From Parascedosporium putredinis (Eukaryota; Ascomycota; Sordariomycetes; Microascales; Microascaceae), in the NCBI GenBank assembly GCA_949357655.1, contig CASHTG010000017.1:2356001-2420000 (forward strand): a stretch of DNA of 64,000 nt, read 5' to 3'. The notes beneath the pieces were generated by a model. That model saw only the letters and a program-made list of their open reading frames with translations. It was not told the origin of the DNA and did not search any database. Position 1 is the stretch's first letter. Every line of letters begins with the position of its first letter. A program made the translations under genes and the position numbers. This document shows positions 12,001-24,320 of this stretch, piece after piece.

Positions 12001-13052
12001 TCCGGTCTGTTCGGCATCATTTCCTGCTTAAGATATTATCAAAATTGTTACCGATCCAGGCGACCCCCATATTGTACTTCCTTGAGAGTGGTCACCCTTG
12101 AACCTTTCTAGGTTCTGATGGGGCTGCTGTTGGTTTGGCACCCGTCTTGAGCGTTGCGACCATCGAATGACGATGTGGGTAGATCTCGGTGTCAATGGGA
12201 AAACGTCTTTGTCAAGAAATGAGACGTGCCCCGTTGATTTCGAGTCAGTCAGCCCGAGAGGGAAAAAAGCCTTTGGAACATGTCCATGGATACGTCTTGC
12301 GAGAACCAGATGATGAACCCCACTCACCCTTAAACCACTGGAGAGGAAGGGGTGTTGTACCCCGGTAGTCAAGTGGAGATTGCCTGGAAAAAGCAGCCTC
12401 CGGATAATAATACTTGTAATACCAGTGACTGGACGGAGCAAATGACCCAGCGCCCTAGGGTTCATTTTTTTTTCGTCATCATCCCCATCACCTCTATCCA
12501 TTTTGACATGAACCCAGAGCAATCCTTTTAGGTCACATTTTTCTTTTTCTTTTTTAACCCCTGGCACAACCAGGCCGAAGGAGTGGAACGAACGAGTAGG
12601 CCAATGTCCTGTTTGCCTGTCCCTGTCCCGTCCTTCTCGATCACGGCAAGTCATACTGTGAGGCGACATCGAGGGGGATGGAGGCGGAGATCGCACCCTT
12701 GCCTCCCCTTCTTTGAGTTGACCCTCGCCAATACGCTGACGCCGTTGGCTGAAAGGGATGGAGGGCACGTTTGAGTTGTCATATTTGCTGCCCCCCTCCC
12801 CGGGCGACATGGCCATCCTCTCAGAGGGAAATGACCTCTCGTTCAGGACCCATCATATTACCAACCGACCCGCGAAAGTGCTCACCTGGTCTCAGCCGGT
12901 GTCTTGGCTCAATCACTGGATCTCGCTTGGAGACCCCCTCACAGTGGGGTGAGCCGGGATCGAATCTGTGGCCAGGCGCGTTTCTAATGCGACCGAGAAG
13001 CACATCAAGGACACCGGGGATTGTAACTGTTGGAGAATCGAGTATGGGGCAG

Positions 13053-13064
13053 CATCCATGGATC
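13053..13064 (+). repeat. CATCCATGGATC motif, copy 1
   Basis: Exact copy of a 12-base motif with a palindromic ten-base core, seen five times on the plus strand of this window, always outside the recognised genes. Confidence 0.6.
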
Positions 13065-14042
13065 TTCTGTGGAGTGATGCATGTACTACGTGTCGGTGAA
13101 GCGGGGAGAGCCCAGGACCACTCCTCGCTCAAAGCCGACGAGCTAATTGCCACATCCCAGAAAGCGCTGATTTGATAGAGAGCTCTCTCTGATGATGAGA
13201 GATATGGAGTGAAAGCTCCGTTTAGAGATAGCAGCCGTTATCATAATATGCGTTACGCTCGCTTCGAACTGACGTGGACGGACGATACGAGCTAATGCCG
13301 GCGCCCCCAGGTTTAAATCCGCTTGAGCCAGGGAACGGGGAGAATGCATTCAATGTAAGGATCCAAAGCTTGTCGAGCGAGGCACCGGCTGGAAGTGCCA
13401 TGAGCCCGAACTCGGCGAAGGATGAACACCCTCCTGGGCCGAGAACAGCCAACCTGAACCTCGGGCCCTTTCTCCCTGTTTGCATGAAGGAGTGGATCCG
13501 ACAGAGCACCCATGTCTTGTGGTGCTCACCTGGTATCACCGTAATAGCACAACCTGCCCAATTCTGTTCACATTGCGGCCGAGGACGTTAGTTGAGGATC
13601 TGGGGGAGGGGTGTGACCTCTCCAAGTACCCTTGCAGAAGAGGCCCGAGGTTTTTTGCAGCCCAACTCTTGAGGCACGTCGTTACACAAGCACTTTCGGT
13701 GCTGGGGATGATGGAGAGAGATCTAGGTCAGAGAGCGGAGACAGGTCAATCGAACGCCACCGCCGTATAGGTGTCTGGGTACCGTCACGACATGAGCCCA
13801 AAAGATACCACGGGAGCCCGAGTTGCCGGGAAAGAAAAAGGAAGGTAAAAATGATCAAGTCGGGGTGAAAGGTGGAAGATGAAAGGTAGGCTTTGCAGAG
13901 ATCGAAGGGGGTGCAGCTACCGGAGGGTGAACGATCTCGTTGCCGCGCGCTCAAGATACGAACTAACATGAGGAGGGTGTAGGCAAGGCTAGGGTTTCAG
14001 AGGAGTTAAATCCAGAGGAGGCGAAAGGAAAAACCTATGATC

Positions 14043-14245
14043 AGGGAAAAGGAAAAAGAAAGAAAGAAAAGAACAGAAAAGGAAAAAGAAAAAGAAAAAG
14101 GAAAAAAGGGAGTGAAAGGATAAAGAGGCTGCGCAGGGTGCGTGGGAGGCAAAAAGAAAGAGAGAGAAAACGAAGAAAAAGATGAAAAAAGACAAAAAGA
14201 AGAAGAAAAAGTAAAGAGAAAGCGAAAAGGGCAGAAAAGGCAGGG
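14043..14245 (+). repeat. Homopurine low-complexity tract
   Basis: About 200 bases composed almost entirely of A and G, in G-A3-5 units, broken by a short GC-rich segment at about 14129-14150. It creates artefactual Lys/Glu-rich (plus) and Phe/Ser-rich (minus) open frames. Confidence 0.8.
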
Positions 14246-17002
14246 CTCCACCCCTCCGCTGCTGTGCGGAGTGGCTTTCCTTCACAAGCCTAGAGGTCTA
14301 CACGCCCTGCTACCTACCCTCGACGTCGTCCCCCTCCGCCGGCTGGTCGCTCCTTTAGCCACACCCGTCCAGCTTCTTTTTCTTTTCTCAACGTTGGAGG
14401 GGCTAGGATTTGTAAAGAGGGATGATAAAGTGCGCAACCTGAAGAAAGAGAGTCATGGCGTACAAGTAAAACAGACGCGGGCTGTGGGCTCCCTGCACGA
14501 TCCCGAGAAAGCTTATAGTTCCCGTCCTGCCTCTCTCCGAATCGTTCTTCCCGAATACATGTACACTACTGCTTAGACTCCCCCAAACGTTTGGACACAC
14601 AAAACCGACTCAACCCCTGCAGATGCACTCTATTGTCCTTGATAATATCCCGGTCCTCCCCCTCGTCCCGCAAGAGAGCACCGCCAGAACGGTTCCAGGC
14701 TGACGAACCACACATGCTATCGCCCCATGTACAATTCGAACAATACCGGTTAACACTTCTTCGGTCTACTCTTCCCCTCCTTTCGGATGGTGATAAGTTC
14801 TCGGTATAGGTTGTTACCATTTCGGACTAGACCTTCTTGGAAAGACCGCACTACACGCAACCTCTGAACCGGCACCTCACTTCAAGTCACCTCTACGCCA
14901 ACAAAACGTCTCTTGCTACGAGGGCCGAACGCTTCTTTTCAACCCGAGTACTTTCAAGTCAACGTCTCCCCGTCTCTCTCACGACCATGTGTGATTATAT
15001 CCAGGTATGCGATGATCCTTTCTTCATTCTCTCACCACCACGCGCGGCAACCCACAAGTTGCAAATACAGCTCCGGGCGTGATCCCTTTGGCCGCACTCC
15101 AACCGAACTTTGCTTCTATCCTAGTCGTTGCTCATCCGTTTGTCGTCTCGTTTAGAAAGAATTAGGCTGCGGTCACGTACGATACATTGTTCACAGTTGG
15201 TGCGAGAGGTATCAACGAACGGAGAAGCCATGTCCGCCCAACGTGACCTTCTTTGAATATTGGGGGATCGAGTCTGTGGTAAGTCGGCCGCGTATCATTC
15301 ATGTTGGAGAGTCTCTTTTTGGTCCACCTCGATGTTGAGGATGCCTAAAGTCTTCGGTCAGGATCTTCAAGGCCTTTGTGGCTAGAAGACACGGCGCCGC
15401 CTTATCTTGTCGAGACGACTACAAGCTTACTAACGCAGAGCGTTGCTGATAGGATCCTGCATGCCACAACGAGCATTGATTCCCGCAGTTGAACGCATGA
15501 TCCGAAGACCCAAAATCCCCGTCGACATGTAAATGTGCAGCCTTGACGGACCGCTTCCTTGGGCCATGCCTACTAGCGGCTCTGGCAGCTTTTGATGTTT
15601 TCGGCTGTCAACTTTCTTTTCTCTTATTACGACTATCTTGACGGCGTATGGCGATGGAGCACGACGATAGGTCCACGAGGGTCTCGCGTACACACGGGTT
15701 GGGCTATCATGGAACTGTTCTTTTTGCGGTGGGAAGGGAGTTTTTCCCTTTTCTGTTTATTTCGGGAGGATATGGGAACAAAGGTCTTGAAGTTCTTTTC
15801 CGTTCTGTTTTCCCATTTTCTCAGGTTGGTTCGTTTTTCATAGACAGGATTTAGACACACAGGGACTCGACTCGGTTCGGAGCAAGGAAGGCACTCTTGT
15901 TAGGTTCGTATACATAAACATATTTCTTTGGGGGCGCTTCACACCCTCCCTCTCTATTAGCCAAACACGGGTTCTAATCGGGCTCAATTTCATATTACTT
16001 GACCCTACGGATACGTCACATATTTGACGCTTCTATCTCCTAGGAGCCCCTCTTGGCTAGTCGAGGTTCCCATTCTTGAGAGACAGGTGGTATAAAACAA
16101 GAGTACACATAGGCCGCTTTGCAAACTAGGCACAGAAGGAAGAGGGGGTTTCAGTTCACGGACGGGCAGAATGACGGTATGGGCACTCTGGGGGAGCTAC
16201 GGACATTGGCCCACCCAGAGCCACGGGCTGGCCGTTGAGCAAGGCATGAATGGTGTATATCGACCGTTTCTCCTTGGCTATATCTCGTGGGGATGGGAAG
16301 GAATGTGACAGGGAATGCAAAGGGCCAGTCCAACTGGTCAGAATCGAAACCTTCCAAAACTATGAGAGCCTCTGGAAAGTTCACGCGTTAGGCCGTTGGA
16401 AAGCGGCGTTCTATGGACTCTTTCCAAAATCACCAACTGCCGGCATTGCATGTAACGAGGAAGACTATAAGGGACAGGGAGATGATGGAAGGAACAAAAG
16501 AAAACGAGCCCCCTTTTTCCGTTCGGAACTGAGTCGCGCTCAACAAAGTCCCTCCGTGGAACGAAGAAACTTGGGTTTCTTTCTTTTTTTCTCCTTCTCG
16601 ATGTGATGTTCACGTTGTTCCCCATTTATGCCCTATGGATGGACTTGCTTATCTTGTCCGCATGCTTCACTTATATAGCATTTGAGCGGAGCAGGTCAGG
16701 AATACATCCACCATGGATCCATTGGATTTAGACGTAGAAACAACTCGGAAAGTGTGAGAACAAAGGAAATGCCGTTGGTTACAGATGTAGTCTCTGGAAA
16801 GATAGAATCAATTGATAGAAATGGAGTGGTGGTTTACTACATCCATGTCGGTTCCGGGCAGAGCCGAGATTCCAAAAGAGTTGAACTTATTTGATTGATG
16901 GTGGGCAATACAAAGCGAGACAGAACCAGGGTCCAGACCACCCACACCAGAGAACTAGAGCCCGCCAGCCCACCCACCACCCTCACTCTAGTGAACCACC
17001 CA

Positions 17003-17032
17003 CCCCCTTCACCCCCTTACCCCCTCACCCCC
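17003..17032 (-). other. Putative G-quadruplex motif
   Basis: Four runs of exactly five C (17003-17007, 17012-17016, 17020-17024, 17028-17032) are separated by loops of 4, 3 and 3 bases. The minus strand therefore carries four G5 tracts with very short loops, a strong quadruplex pattern. It sits in a C-rich CCACCC-type stretch starting near 16955. Confidence 0.75.
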
Positions 17033-19755
17033 TCGTCTCTCACACCTCAAGCTCAATGCAGCCTTGTTCCCTTTATTCCTTATTCCTCTTCCTTCTCACT
17101 TTCTCACAAGTACCATCCCTACCTTTACTCGGACACTAAGCACCGAAACCGAGACAGTCCCGGGAGGAGAGAAACCATCGGCAGAACAAGTGGAGTGTGC
17201 TATTAACGCTAAGATGGAGAGAAGGAGTGGTGTGTGAGTGAAGGCAATAGCCGTGATCCTTCATCTTCCCGAATGCCAATAGCACCGCTGATAAATCAAG
17301 AAGGAAAGATGGAGGCAATAGAGAAGCACAGGGAAGCGCAAAACGCGGAGCGTGTTCGCAAGGGTATCAAATCGAGTGAATAGACGGGCTTGGCATTGGC
17401 AACCAAAGCATCTAATCCATATTACAATCGAAGCGGGCACGGGAGAAGACTGAAAAGTTGTGAATCTACTCGCAGGTGCGAATTTCGAAAGTGCAAAACA
17501 AGTACGCGAAAGGGGGTGGGTGAAATGGCTACTTGCTCTCTTTCGCTCGCCGCCTCTCAAAGTATGAACGCGAGAGAAAGACGTGTGTATGCCTCCTTGA
17601 GTATGTTGTCTTCAATGTTCTTTACTTTTTCTTTCCGACCCCTCTGCCTTGCGAATCTGGATTTCCCCATCTTTAGCTTTCAGAAGGACTTCGCCGGGCT
17701 TGAGCGGTGGAAGGTATCGGCTCGACAGAACCCTCCACCTCTCGATGGGGGTATGGGGGACGGAGGCATAGACGAGGAGGGAAATAGGAGCGACTTGGTG
17801 ATTTCAAGGAATAGAAGCTGAGCTTTCTTTCCTGTCCTCTGTTTTCTTTTAATCTTTTGTGCCCTTTTAGGGGTTTCCTTCTCTGTTTTTTTCTCCTTCT
17901 ACCCCTTTCCTCCTCTTGAAATTCTTTTTGAATGGCAGGATGTTAGCACTACTCTCTTGATGCCCATCCCCTTCGAGGGAGAAGAGAGAACGGAGAGAGA
18001 ACCATAGTCTTGGACACGGACAGGTGCCGCGACATGGTCGCCAAGGACATTATCAATGCTGCACAAACGGGGCCCTTCGTGTGATCGGAGTTTCCCAGAG
18101 ATGACGTACAGTCTGCAGGCGACCTCTTTCATTCGTAGGGAGGGATGCCGTCATGGGTCTGGCCGTCACGGGTCTGGTCATAATAGCAGGTCTGGCCTTC
18201 GGACATAGAGGGGAAAGGGGACAAGCTTGGAAAGAATGAGGAGATTACTGGTGGTTGTTTTGCTTTTTCCAACAAGACTGAGGCAGCGCGGGACTAGGTC
18301 TGGGAAGGGAGCAATGGGCCTGCACCGCCCTTGTGTGATGAAAGTGGCCTGTCAAGGGGGCTGGCGAGGGGATGTAAAAGCTTTCATGAAAGGTCTAGCT
18401 CGTAACGCCCCAGGATAAGGGGATAAGCTGACGGCGAACCTAGGGCATCTCCGACTTGGGGAAGCAGGGGTTGGGAGGGAAACAAGGGAGAGTAGGCGGA
18501 ATTCGGTCGGTAAGAGAGGGTTCAAGCCAGGCAGAGGCGAAGAGGGTGGTCAAGCCGGGCCGAACACAAAAGCAGGAGCACGAGACAGCACAGTCACTGG
18601 CCCAGGGGCCTGCCTCAGTGAGGAGACGGGGGAAAAAAATAAAAAAAGGTAAGGGGTGGTGACACGCCAGAGCGTCTTCCTGTCGAGGAACGTGTCCCCC
18701 AAGGCTCTCTTTTGGAGCAAGGTCAAGAGAGAAAGAGGTGGGGAGGGGGAAGGCAAAGTTGATAGAAAGATAGCGCGGGTTTCGGGGTTTCGAGACAAGA
18801 GGTGGACGACTGGACAAGCGTCGTCCTGGGGGCAGGCGAGAGTGGCGAGGGGTGGGAGCACTAGAGGAGAGACGCGACGGTACCAGCTGAACGGATACGA
18901 CACACCCTCTCCCCCCTCGCCTCGTCTCGTCCGAGCAAGGCATGATCCCAGGTTGCCAGGATATGTCTTTATTTTCCTCTCGAGCTAATAGGCTTCTGCA
19001 CCGGTTGATGCGACCACGTTCTTCACTCTTCCCTGCGTGCGGAGATAATGGTGCCCGGAGCGTTTCTTTGAAGTTGGTGCTCGCTTCATCTTTTTCCTGT
19101 CCATCAGACCTATTAAAGACCAATGTTTTTTGTTTGTTGAAAGGTGCGGCTTGGCGATCCACCGCACGAGGCACCTTGAACCATCAATGTTGACTGATCT
19201 AGCCTCTAGATATGGCAGGCAGTCAAGTTTATTGCTATAGAAGTTTGTTTCTTCATCCTCTTCTTTTTTTGCATAACTTAAAAAAGAAGGAAAAGGGAAA
19301 CCCTCCCGAGTCCCCTTTTCGTTTCCCTCGAGGACCTGAATATTCCCCGATTGGGCCCAACCGCAAAAGTCCAGTTCGAGTCAGCAAAACCATGCCGATC
19401 CGCTAAGCGGAGACCGGTCAACTAAACGAATCCAGGGCGAACAGTAACAACAAATCAAATTGATGCTTCCAAGGTTGAATAACACCAATGCTGTGGATTG
19501 AAATCTTTTGGACACACAGCCCCTTGTGCGAGGCAAAATTTCATCACTTTTATTGCACCGCGCACCAGCCCGAGGGATATGACATGTCGCCCACTCACTT
19601 CATCCTTTTCCCTTTCCTCCCTCGCTCTTTCATAGCTGGACTTGGCATTGGACCGTTAAGCTAAAGGGGCGAAAACTAAGCCGAAGACACTAAATAACAA
19701 GATTGGCTTCGTGGCTCTGCCTCCCTCCCCTAGAAGGGGCACCTTCTCCTTTCGC

Positions 19756-21113
19756 TTATACACCAACCATCTCTCGGATCCAATCCGCAATCTCCTGTTT
19801 TTGGTTCATGTACGCACCGTGGGCGGCAACACTATTGCCGCCGGCACACACGGGTCGGCCCCGTCACACCAGGACTGCATGCGGTCTTGCCAAGCCGTCA
19901 AGCCGGACAACTCGGCTTGAGAACGGGGCCAGATCTGGACAAGATGGCAGGGGAGGGAGGATGCAAAATCCCCCACCCCAAGCTAGTTAGCCTAAATACA
20001 GACACAAAATTCGAAGAGGCATCAAAATTTCGAAATCGCTCGGGTATTTTTTTCTTTCCTTTCTCCTTTTGGGTTCAAAACCGCCCTAAGAACGTAGTGT
20101 ATGTAGGCCTCTCAGGGGGCAGCACAGGGAGGGGAGGGCAGGGGATGGAACATTCAGGAATTCATTGAGATTTGAACGTACTCCACTTTTGGCGGCACCG
20201 GTACCAACGTTGTAGGGTTGGCTGGCGGTATGGCGCATGTCTCCGGTGATAGCGACAGCAATAACTGGGGTGAAGGAAAGAAGGAACAGAGATCACGTCA
20301 ATCATCAACATTCACGGACAACGGCTTTGGGGGTGGGTCGGCGTGTAAAGGGTGAGAAATCATACCGTGGCTGCCGGGGCCGGTGGTGGGGTCAATCGGC
20401 GAACTCTCGGGCATAGTGCCCCGGGGCAGGTGGTGCCTCCACCTCCAATAGTATTCAGGATAACGGCGGCGCCCTATTTGATTTGTCCCAACAGGAGGAG
20501 ACACATGATGCCCTTGTCAGCGCTAATTCCTCTCAATGCACTTTTACTTCTCGTTTCGTGACGAAGAACGCGTGTCCGGCTTGGACTTTACTAGGATAGC
20601 AATCCAGAGATGTGGGAAGCCATGGGGGGGCATGGCATGGGGTCATTAGTGTGCACAGGGGGTCGATAACGGCGGATGTCGGTGGGAGAAAGCTCAATCC
20701 CCCGGCTTGTACCAAGACTCGTCGGAATAAAAGAGTAAGCAAACAAACAGAAAGGACAGCCTCACCTCGGAATGTCCACACAAAACAAGCTTCGAGTCGG
20801 GGCACTTGTCGGCGTATTCGGTGATCTGCCTCGTGGCGTTTACCACGCCGGTGGTCACCGAGTCGCACACCTTGTCAAACGTGCCGACGTACAGAATGTC
20901 CTCGTGGTCGCAACTCTCCAGCCCCTGGCACACCACCTCGACCAGCGGACCTTGCGTGCCCGGGTACGGGTCCCCAGCTCCGCGCGCCAGGAATAGGTGC
21001 ACGTCTTCGCACGTCGTCGGGAGCACCTGCCTCGCGGCGATGGGTCCCGGAACGGCCACGGCCTGGGCGACAGCGCCGAGCAGGGAGGTGTAGGCGAGGA
21101 TGTCGAGCCTCAT
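19756..21113 (-). CDS. Secreted cutinase-family (CE5) esterase, two frameshifts
   Basis: Carbohydrate esterase family 5 (cutinase/acetylxylan esterase) serine hydrolase acting outside the cell on plant cutin or acetylated xylan. Exons: 21113-20766, 20473-20366, 20264-20182, 19934-19756; introns of 292, 101 and 247 bp. Residues 1-20 are a signal peptide (MRLDILAYTSLLGAVAQAVA). Family blocks are CEDVHLFLARGAGDPYPGTQG, CDSVTTGV, KLVLCGHSE-GAAVILNTIGGGG (nucleophile Ser115), GDMRHTASQPYNVGTGA, a CD-xx-D-P-C segment (Asp207) and AAHGAYMNQ (His219), so the triad is complete. The nucleophile motif is GHSEG, where most members have GYSQG. Exon 2 lacks one base in the CCCCGGGG run (20419-20426) and exon 4 one base at about 19843-19850; with these allowed for, all splice phases agree and the protein is 239 residues. 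The substrate cannot be told from sequence. Confidence 0.85.
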
Positions 21114-23229
21114 GTTGGCGAGATTGAGTGGAAGAAGGCCTAAGAAAAATGGGTTGGTGTTTTTGTCCTTGTTCTTTTTCTTCCTGTTCTTTTTCTTCCT
21201 TGGACGTTCTCTCGTTGATATGTTCACGCACCGCGCTGCGAGCAAGCTTTATATTCGGCGCAACACTGAGGAGAGAGAAGGACAAGATGGGAGGACTAGA
21301 GGAATGCGGAATGTCCAGGAAAACGACAACCGCTCTTCTTTGCCGCTGAACGAATTTGGTCGACTTAGCAGGGCCCCGCGTCGTCACTTCCGGCGCCGAC
21401 GTTTTCTGTCGTCGTCATTGTTGTAGCAATGGTCATGAATGGTCGTAGTAAGACTTGAGTCAAAGTCTCCTCTAAGAGGTTGCGGAGCTTGGATTTTCAT
21501 GGGAGGGCAGCATCGCGGAGGCGATGCGCCGCGTGGTTAAATGAAAGAAGAGGAGGCCAAGTCGGATTTCCCAGATTACCGTACATTAATGTGTGTTTCT
21601 GTTTTCCAGGAGGAAGCAACCTTTGATTTGTGAACGCTTTTGATGGTCGACACGGCGCACATCGGCCAACATTCATATTCGGTCGTTTCCTCTATCACTG
21701 TCCGTGCAGCTTCTACGCACCCTTTAGTGATGGAAAATATATGATGCGCCCGCAAACCTCGATAACGGCTGCGGTGTCAACCAGATGATGCGCCGTGTAA
21801 TTCATCGATCTCCGTATGGATGAATGGCCATGAAGTTCTGTTCGGTACGTGGCAGAGCAAGTAGGTACAAGTTGCTAGAAACAGATTTAGCCGAAGTCAG
21901 GACCGGCCTCTCCAGACAAGATAGGGTTGACGAGAGATGGAAGGACAAGGCATCGATGATGAAGTGGAGCAAGGAGATCGACGATGCTAAAAGTCTTTAA
22001 GATCGACGATCCCGAGTTTGTTTGCCGAACGTAGTGGGGACACGGGAACCGATATTAGGAGGCACATACTCGGCTTTTCCGAGGGTTCCTGGCTTTGACG
22101 AGGAACCGCTCCCTGCCGCCGCGTGTCCCAAACTTTCTTTCTTTCTTTTTGTAGAATTTACAAGGGTACACTCGGCCAGAGGGTACGTTATATAAGAACA
22201 GATGAACGTGTTTTCCTCATGCCTACTTCGATCTACTTTAGCCGGAACTTCAAGCTGCAAACCCTCTCAAAGATTTCAATGTTCATGGTGGCTCGTTCCC
22301 GCATTCTCAGTGTTGAAAGTTAAAACACCATGCCGCCTGACTTCAAGCAAAAATGCATAGCCCAAGCTTGAAGATATTCATGGCAAGACTGGCATCCTTC
22401 CTAGGAAAACCGCGGGGCCGCCTCGTGCAAGTTGGGCGCATCTCTATTTCGACCAAACGGGAAAGTGCACGGCCCCGGCCTTGTTCTCGGAATGAGGGGC
22501 AATTTCACGGAGCCCGGCGCAGAAAGGTACGGCGCCCGCCAAGGGATATGGTTGGCCCGCAAGCCTAAAAGCGGAGAAGGTTGCGACTTGATTTGCCCCA
22601 GCGTCCGCTTTGGTACTTGTTGTATATGAGCATTATCCAGGGTCCTGGATCTTGGGAGAATATTTTCCCCACCCCCTCACCACTCGTCCGCTGGGGACAC
22701 TTTCCAAGTGCTACCCAAGGAGGCTCAGTGCGGAAAAGCAAAGAGGGAGGATATAGAGAGGCAGCAACGTCTAGATTGGAGACTTGGTGGGGATGGGGAC
22801 GGGAATGGTGGAGATGGTGGGGAAATAGACGGCCAGGACATGATATTTGGGGCGGGAAGCGTAGACGAGATGGGGGACGCGCGAGACGAAGGTGGGAAGC
22901 TGACGACATGCTTAATTTGAAGCCTTTCAGCACAACACTACAGGTGAAGTATGGACGAAGGCTTCATGACGCTACGGCCTAAGGCGGTGGGGGAAGGCAG
23001 CAAGTGTGAGAGGAAGCCAAGAGTTGAGCGGTGTGTGAATCTAGATGGGGTTGTTCGAGATATAAGGCATGGCCTTGTCGCTCATCTTAGGTTCTCTCCA
23101 GCTTCACGAGGGTCATCCATCGGAATCATCGGCCTACCTGTCCTTCCTTGATACTCCTTCGATAGAGGTAGAAAACTGTGGAAACCAACAAACACTCGAG
23201 AGAGCTGACGATATATATCCACCAAAACG
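21114..23229. other. Intergenic region, divergent promoters
   Basis: About 2.1 kb between the CE5 esterase (minus) and the secreted hydrolase (plus). A pyrimidine-rich stretch (21150-21210) borders the esterase start. No gene seen. Confidence 0.5.
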
Positions 23230-24320
23230 ATGCTGTGCAGAACCGTCCTCGCCGCCCTGTCCGCTTTTGGCGGCGCGGTCCATGCCATGCCCCAGTTCAG
23301 CAACACTGGCCCATCTGTAAGCTTAGCCCCGCCGTGAAGCCAATCGATGCGCCGCAACGCCTCAAGTGCCTAGGGGTTGGAGAAGTTCATATAAGCTAAT
23401 CGCAAGCCCGTTGGGGGTTACAGACCGGTGGGTCCGGCCCATACACGGCCGACTATTCGACCACCGACGCGCTCCCTCGACACACCCTATACTACCCGAA
23501 AGACATTCCCGAAGGCCTTCGCCTACCCGTCCTCATCTGGGGCGAGGGTGGGTGCGCCGCCGACGGCCTTCAATTCCTAGGCTTCCTCAACGAGGTGGCT
23601 TCGCACGGCTTCTTCATCGTCGCCAGCGGCGCTCCCAACGGCTCGGGCCAGACGACCTCGGAGTGGATGACCGAGGCTATCGATTGGGTCACTTCGGATG
23701 AGGCCAAGGCCGCGCATCCTTACATTGAAAGCTCCCGCATCGCCGCGGCCGGCCAGAGCTGTGGCGGCGTCGAAGCCTACGACATGGTGCCCGATGAGCG
23801 CGTTGTTTCCATCGGTATCTTTAATAGCGGGCTCATGCAGCCGGCCAGGTCTGAGGCGGTGGCGCCGACTGTCAAGAAGCCCATATTTTACTTTATCGGG
23901 GGTTCTGCTGATATTGCCTATGCCAACGTGAGTTCGAACCTCTTCTCTTCATCGCCCATTTTGTGACTGTTTTCCTTCTTGGTCCTTTCTTTTTTCTCCT
24001 CCTCGCCCCTTTTACTTGATCCTGCACAGCTCCTGGGTCCTGCCACTAACACGTCTCCGTTGGGCCAGGCTGAACGGGATTGGGCGCTTCTCCCGGCCGA
24101 TACCCCTAGGTGGAAGGGCAACCTTGCTGTCGGTCATAGCGGCACCTATCGCGAGTTGGATGGCGGCGCGTTTGGCGTCGCTGGCACGCGTTTCCTGCAA
24201 TGGACTTTGCGAGGGGACACCGAGGCGGCCGAGTTCTTCACCGGCGGAGAGGCGGAAGCGGCCGGCTGGGCTGTCGAGTCCGGGAGTCTTGATAAGATTG
24301 ATGTGGAGCCTTTGGAGTAG
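23230..24320 (+). CDS. Secreted alpha/beta hydrolase
   Basis: Predicted extracellular serine hydrolase of the alpha/beta-hydrolase fold, resembling fungal dienelactone-hydrolase or chlorophyllase-like proteins; the substrate is unknown. Exons 23230-23316, 23424-23927 and 24069-24320; introns 107 and 141 bp. Product 280 residues, frame intact. Residues 1-19 look like a signal peptide. Motifs: LPVLIWGEGGCAADG (oxyanion-side loop), nucleophile elbow GQSCGG (Ser141), FYFIGGSADIAYAN (likely Asp192) and AVGHSGTYRELDGGAFG (likely His220). Order and spacing of Ser-Asp-His fit the fold. An alternative upstream acceptor at about 24029 would add 13 residues between AYAN and AERDWALL; I chose the downstream one because it joins two blocks that are contiguous in such proteins. 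It lies 2.1 kb from the CE5 esterase on the other strand, so shared regulation is possible but unproven. Confidence 0.82.

Larger units (their letters stand above)
9077..19755. other. 10.7-kb gene-poor region
   Basis: No gene can be supported here. Open frames are numerous but lack protein-like composition; the longest (minus strand 12028-12816, 262 codons, and 18440-19174, 244 codons) resemble chance frames in GC-rich DNA. The region contains purine tracts (14043-14245), a C-rich quadruplex motif (17003-17032), pyrimidine-rich stretches (17820-17930) and one copy of the 12-base CATCCATGGATC motif. I see no transposase, reverse transcriptase or long terminal repeat. Given the local indel rate, a fast-evolving gene could be missed. 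Confidence 0.5.

Noticed and set aside
12880..13000. tRNA-like B-box (GATTCGATCCC) on the minus strand with a nearby GCATTAGAAACGC stretch
   Set aside because: The T-stem and acceptor stem do not pair and no proper A-box lies at the right distance, so it is not a functional tRNA gene.
13989..14285. Phe/Ser-rich minus-strand frames resembling membrane segments
   Set aside because: They arise from translating the homopurine tract in reverse; low complexity, not a gene.
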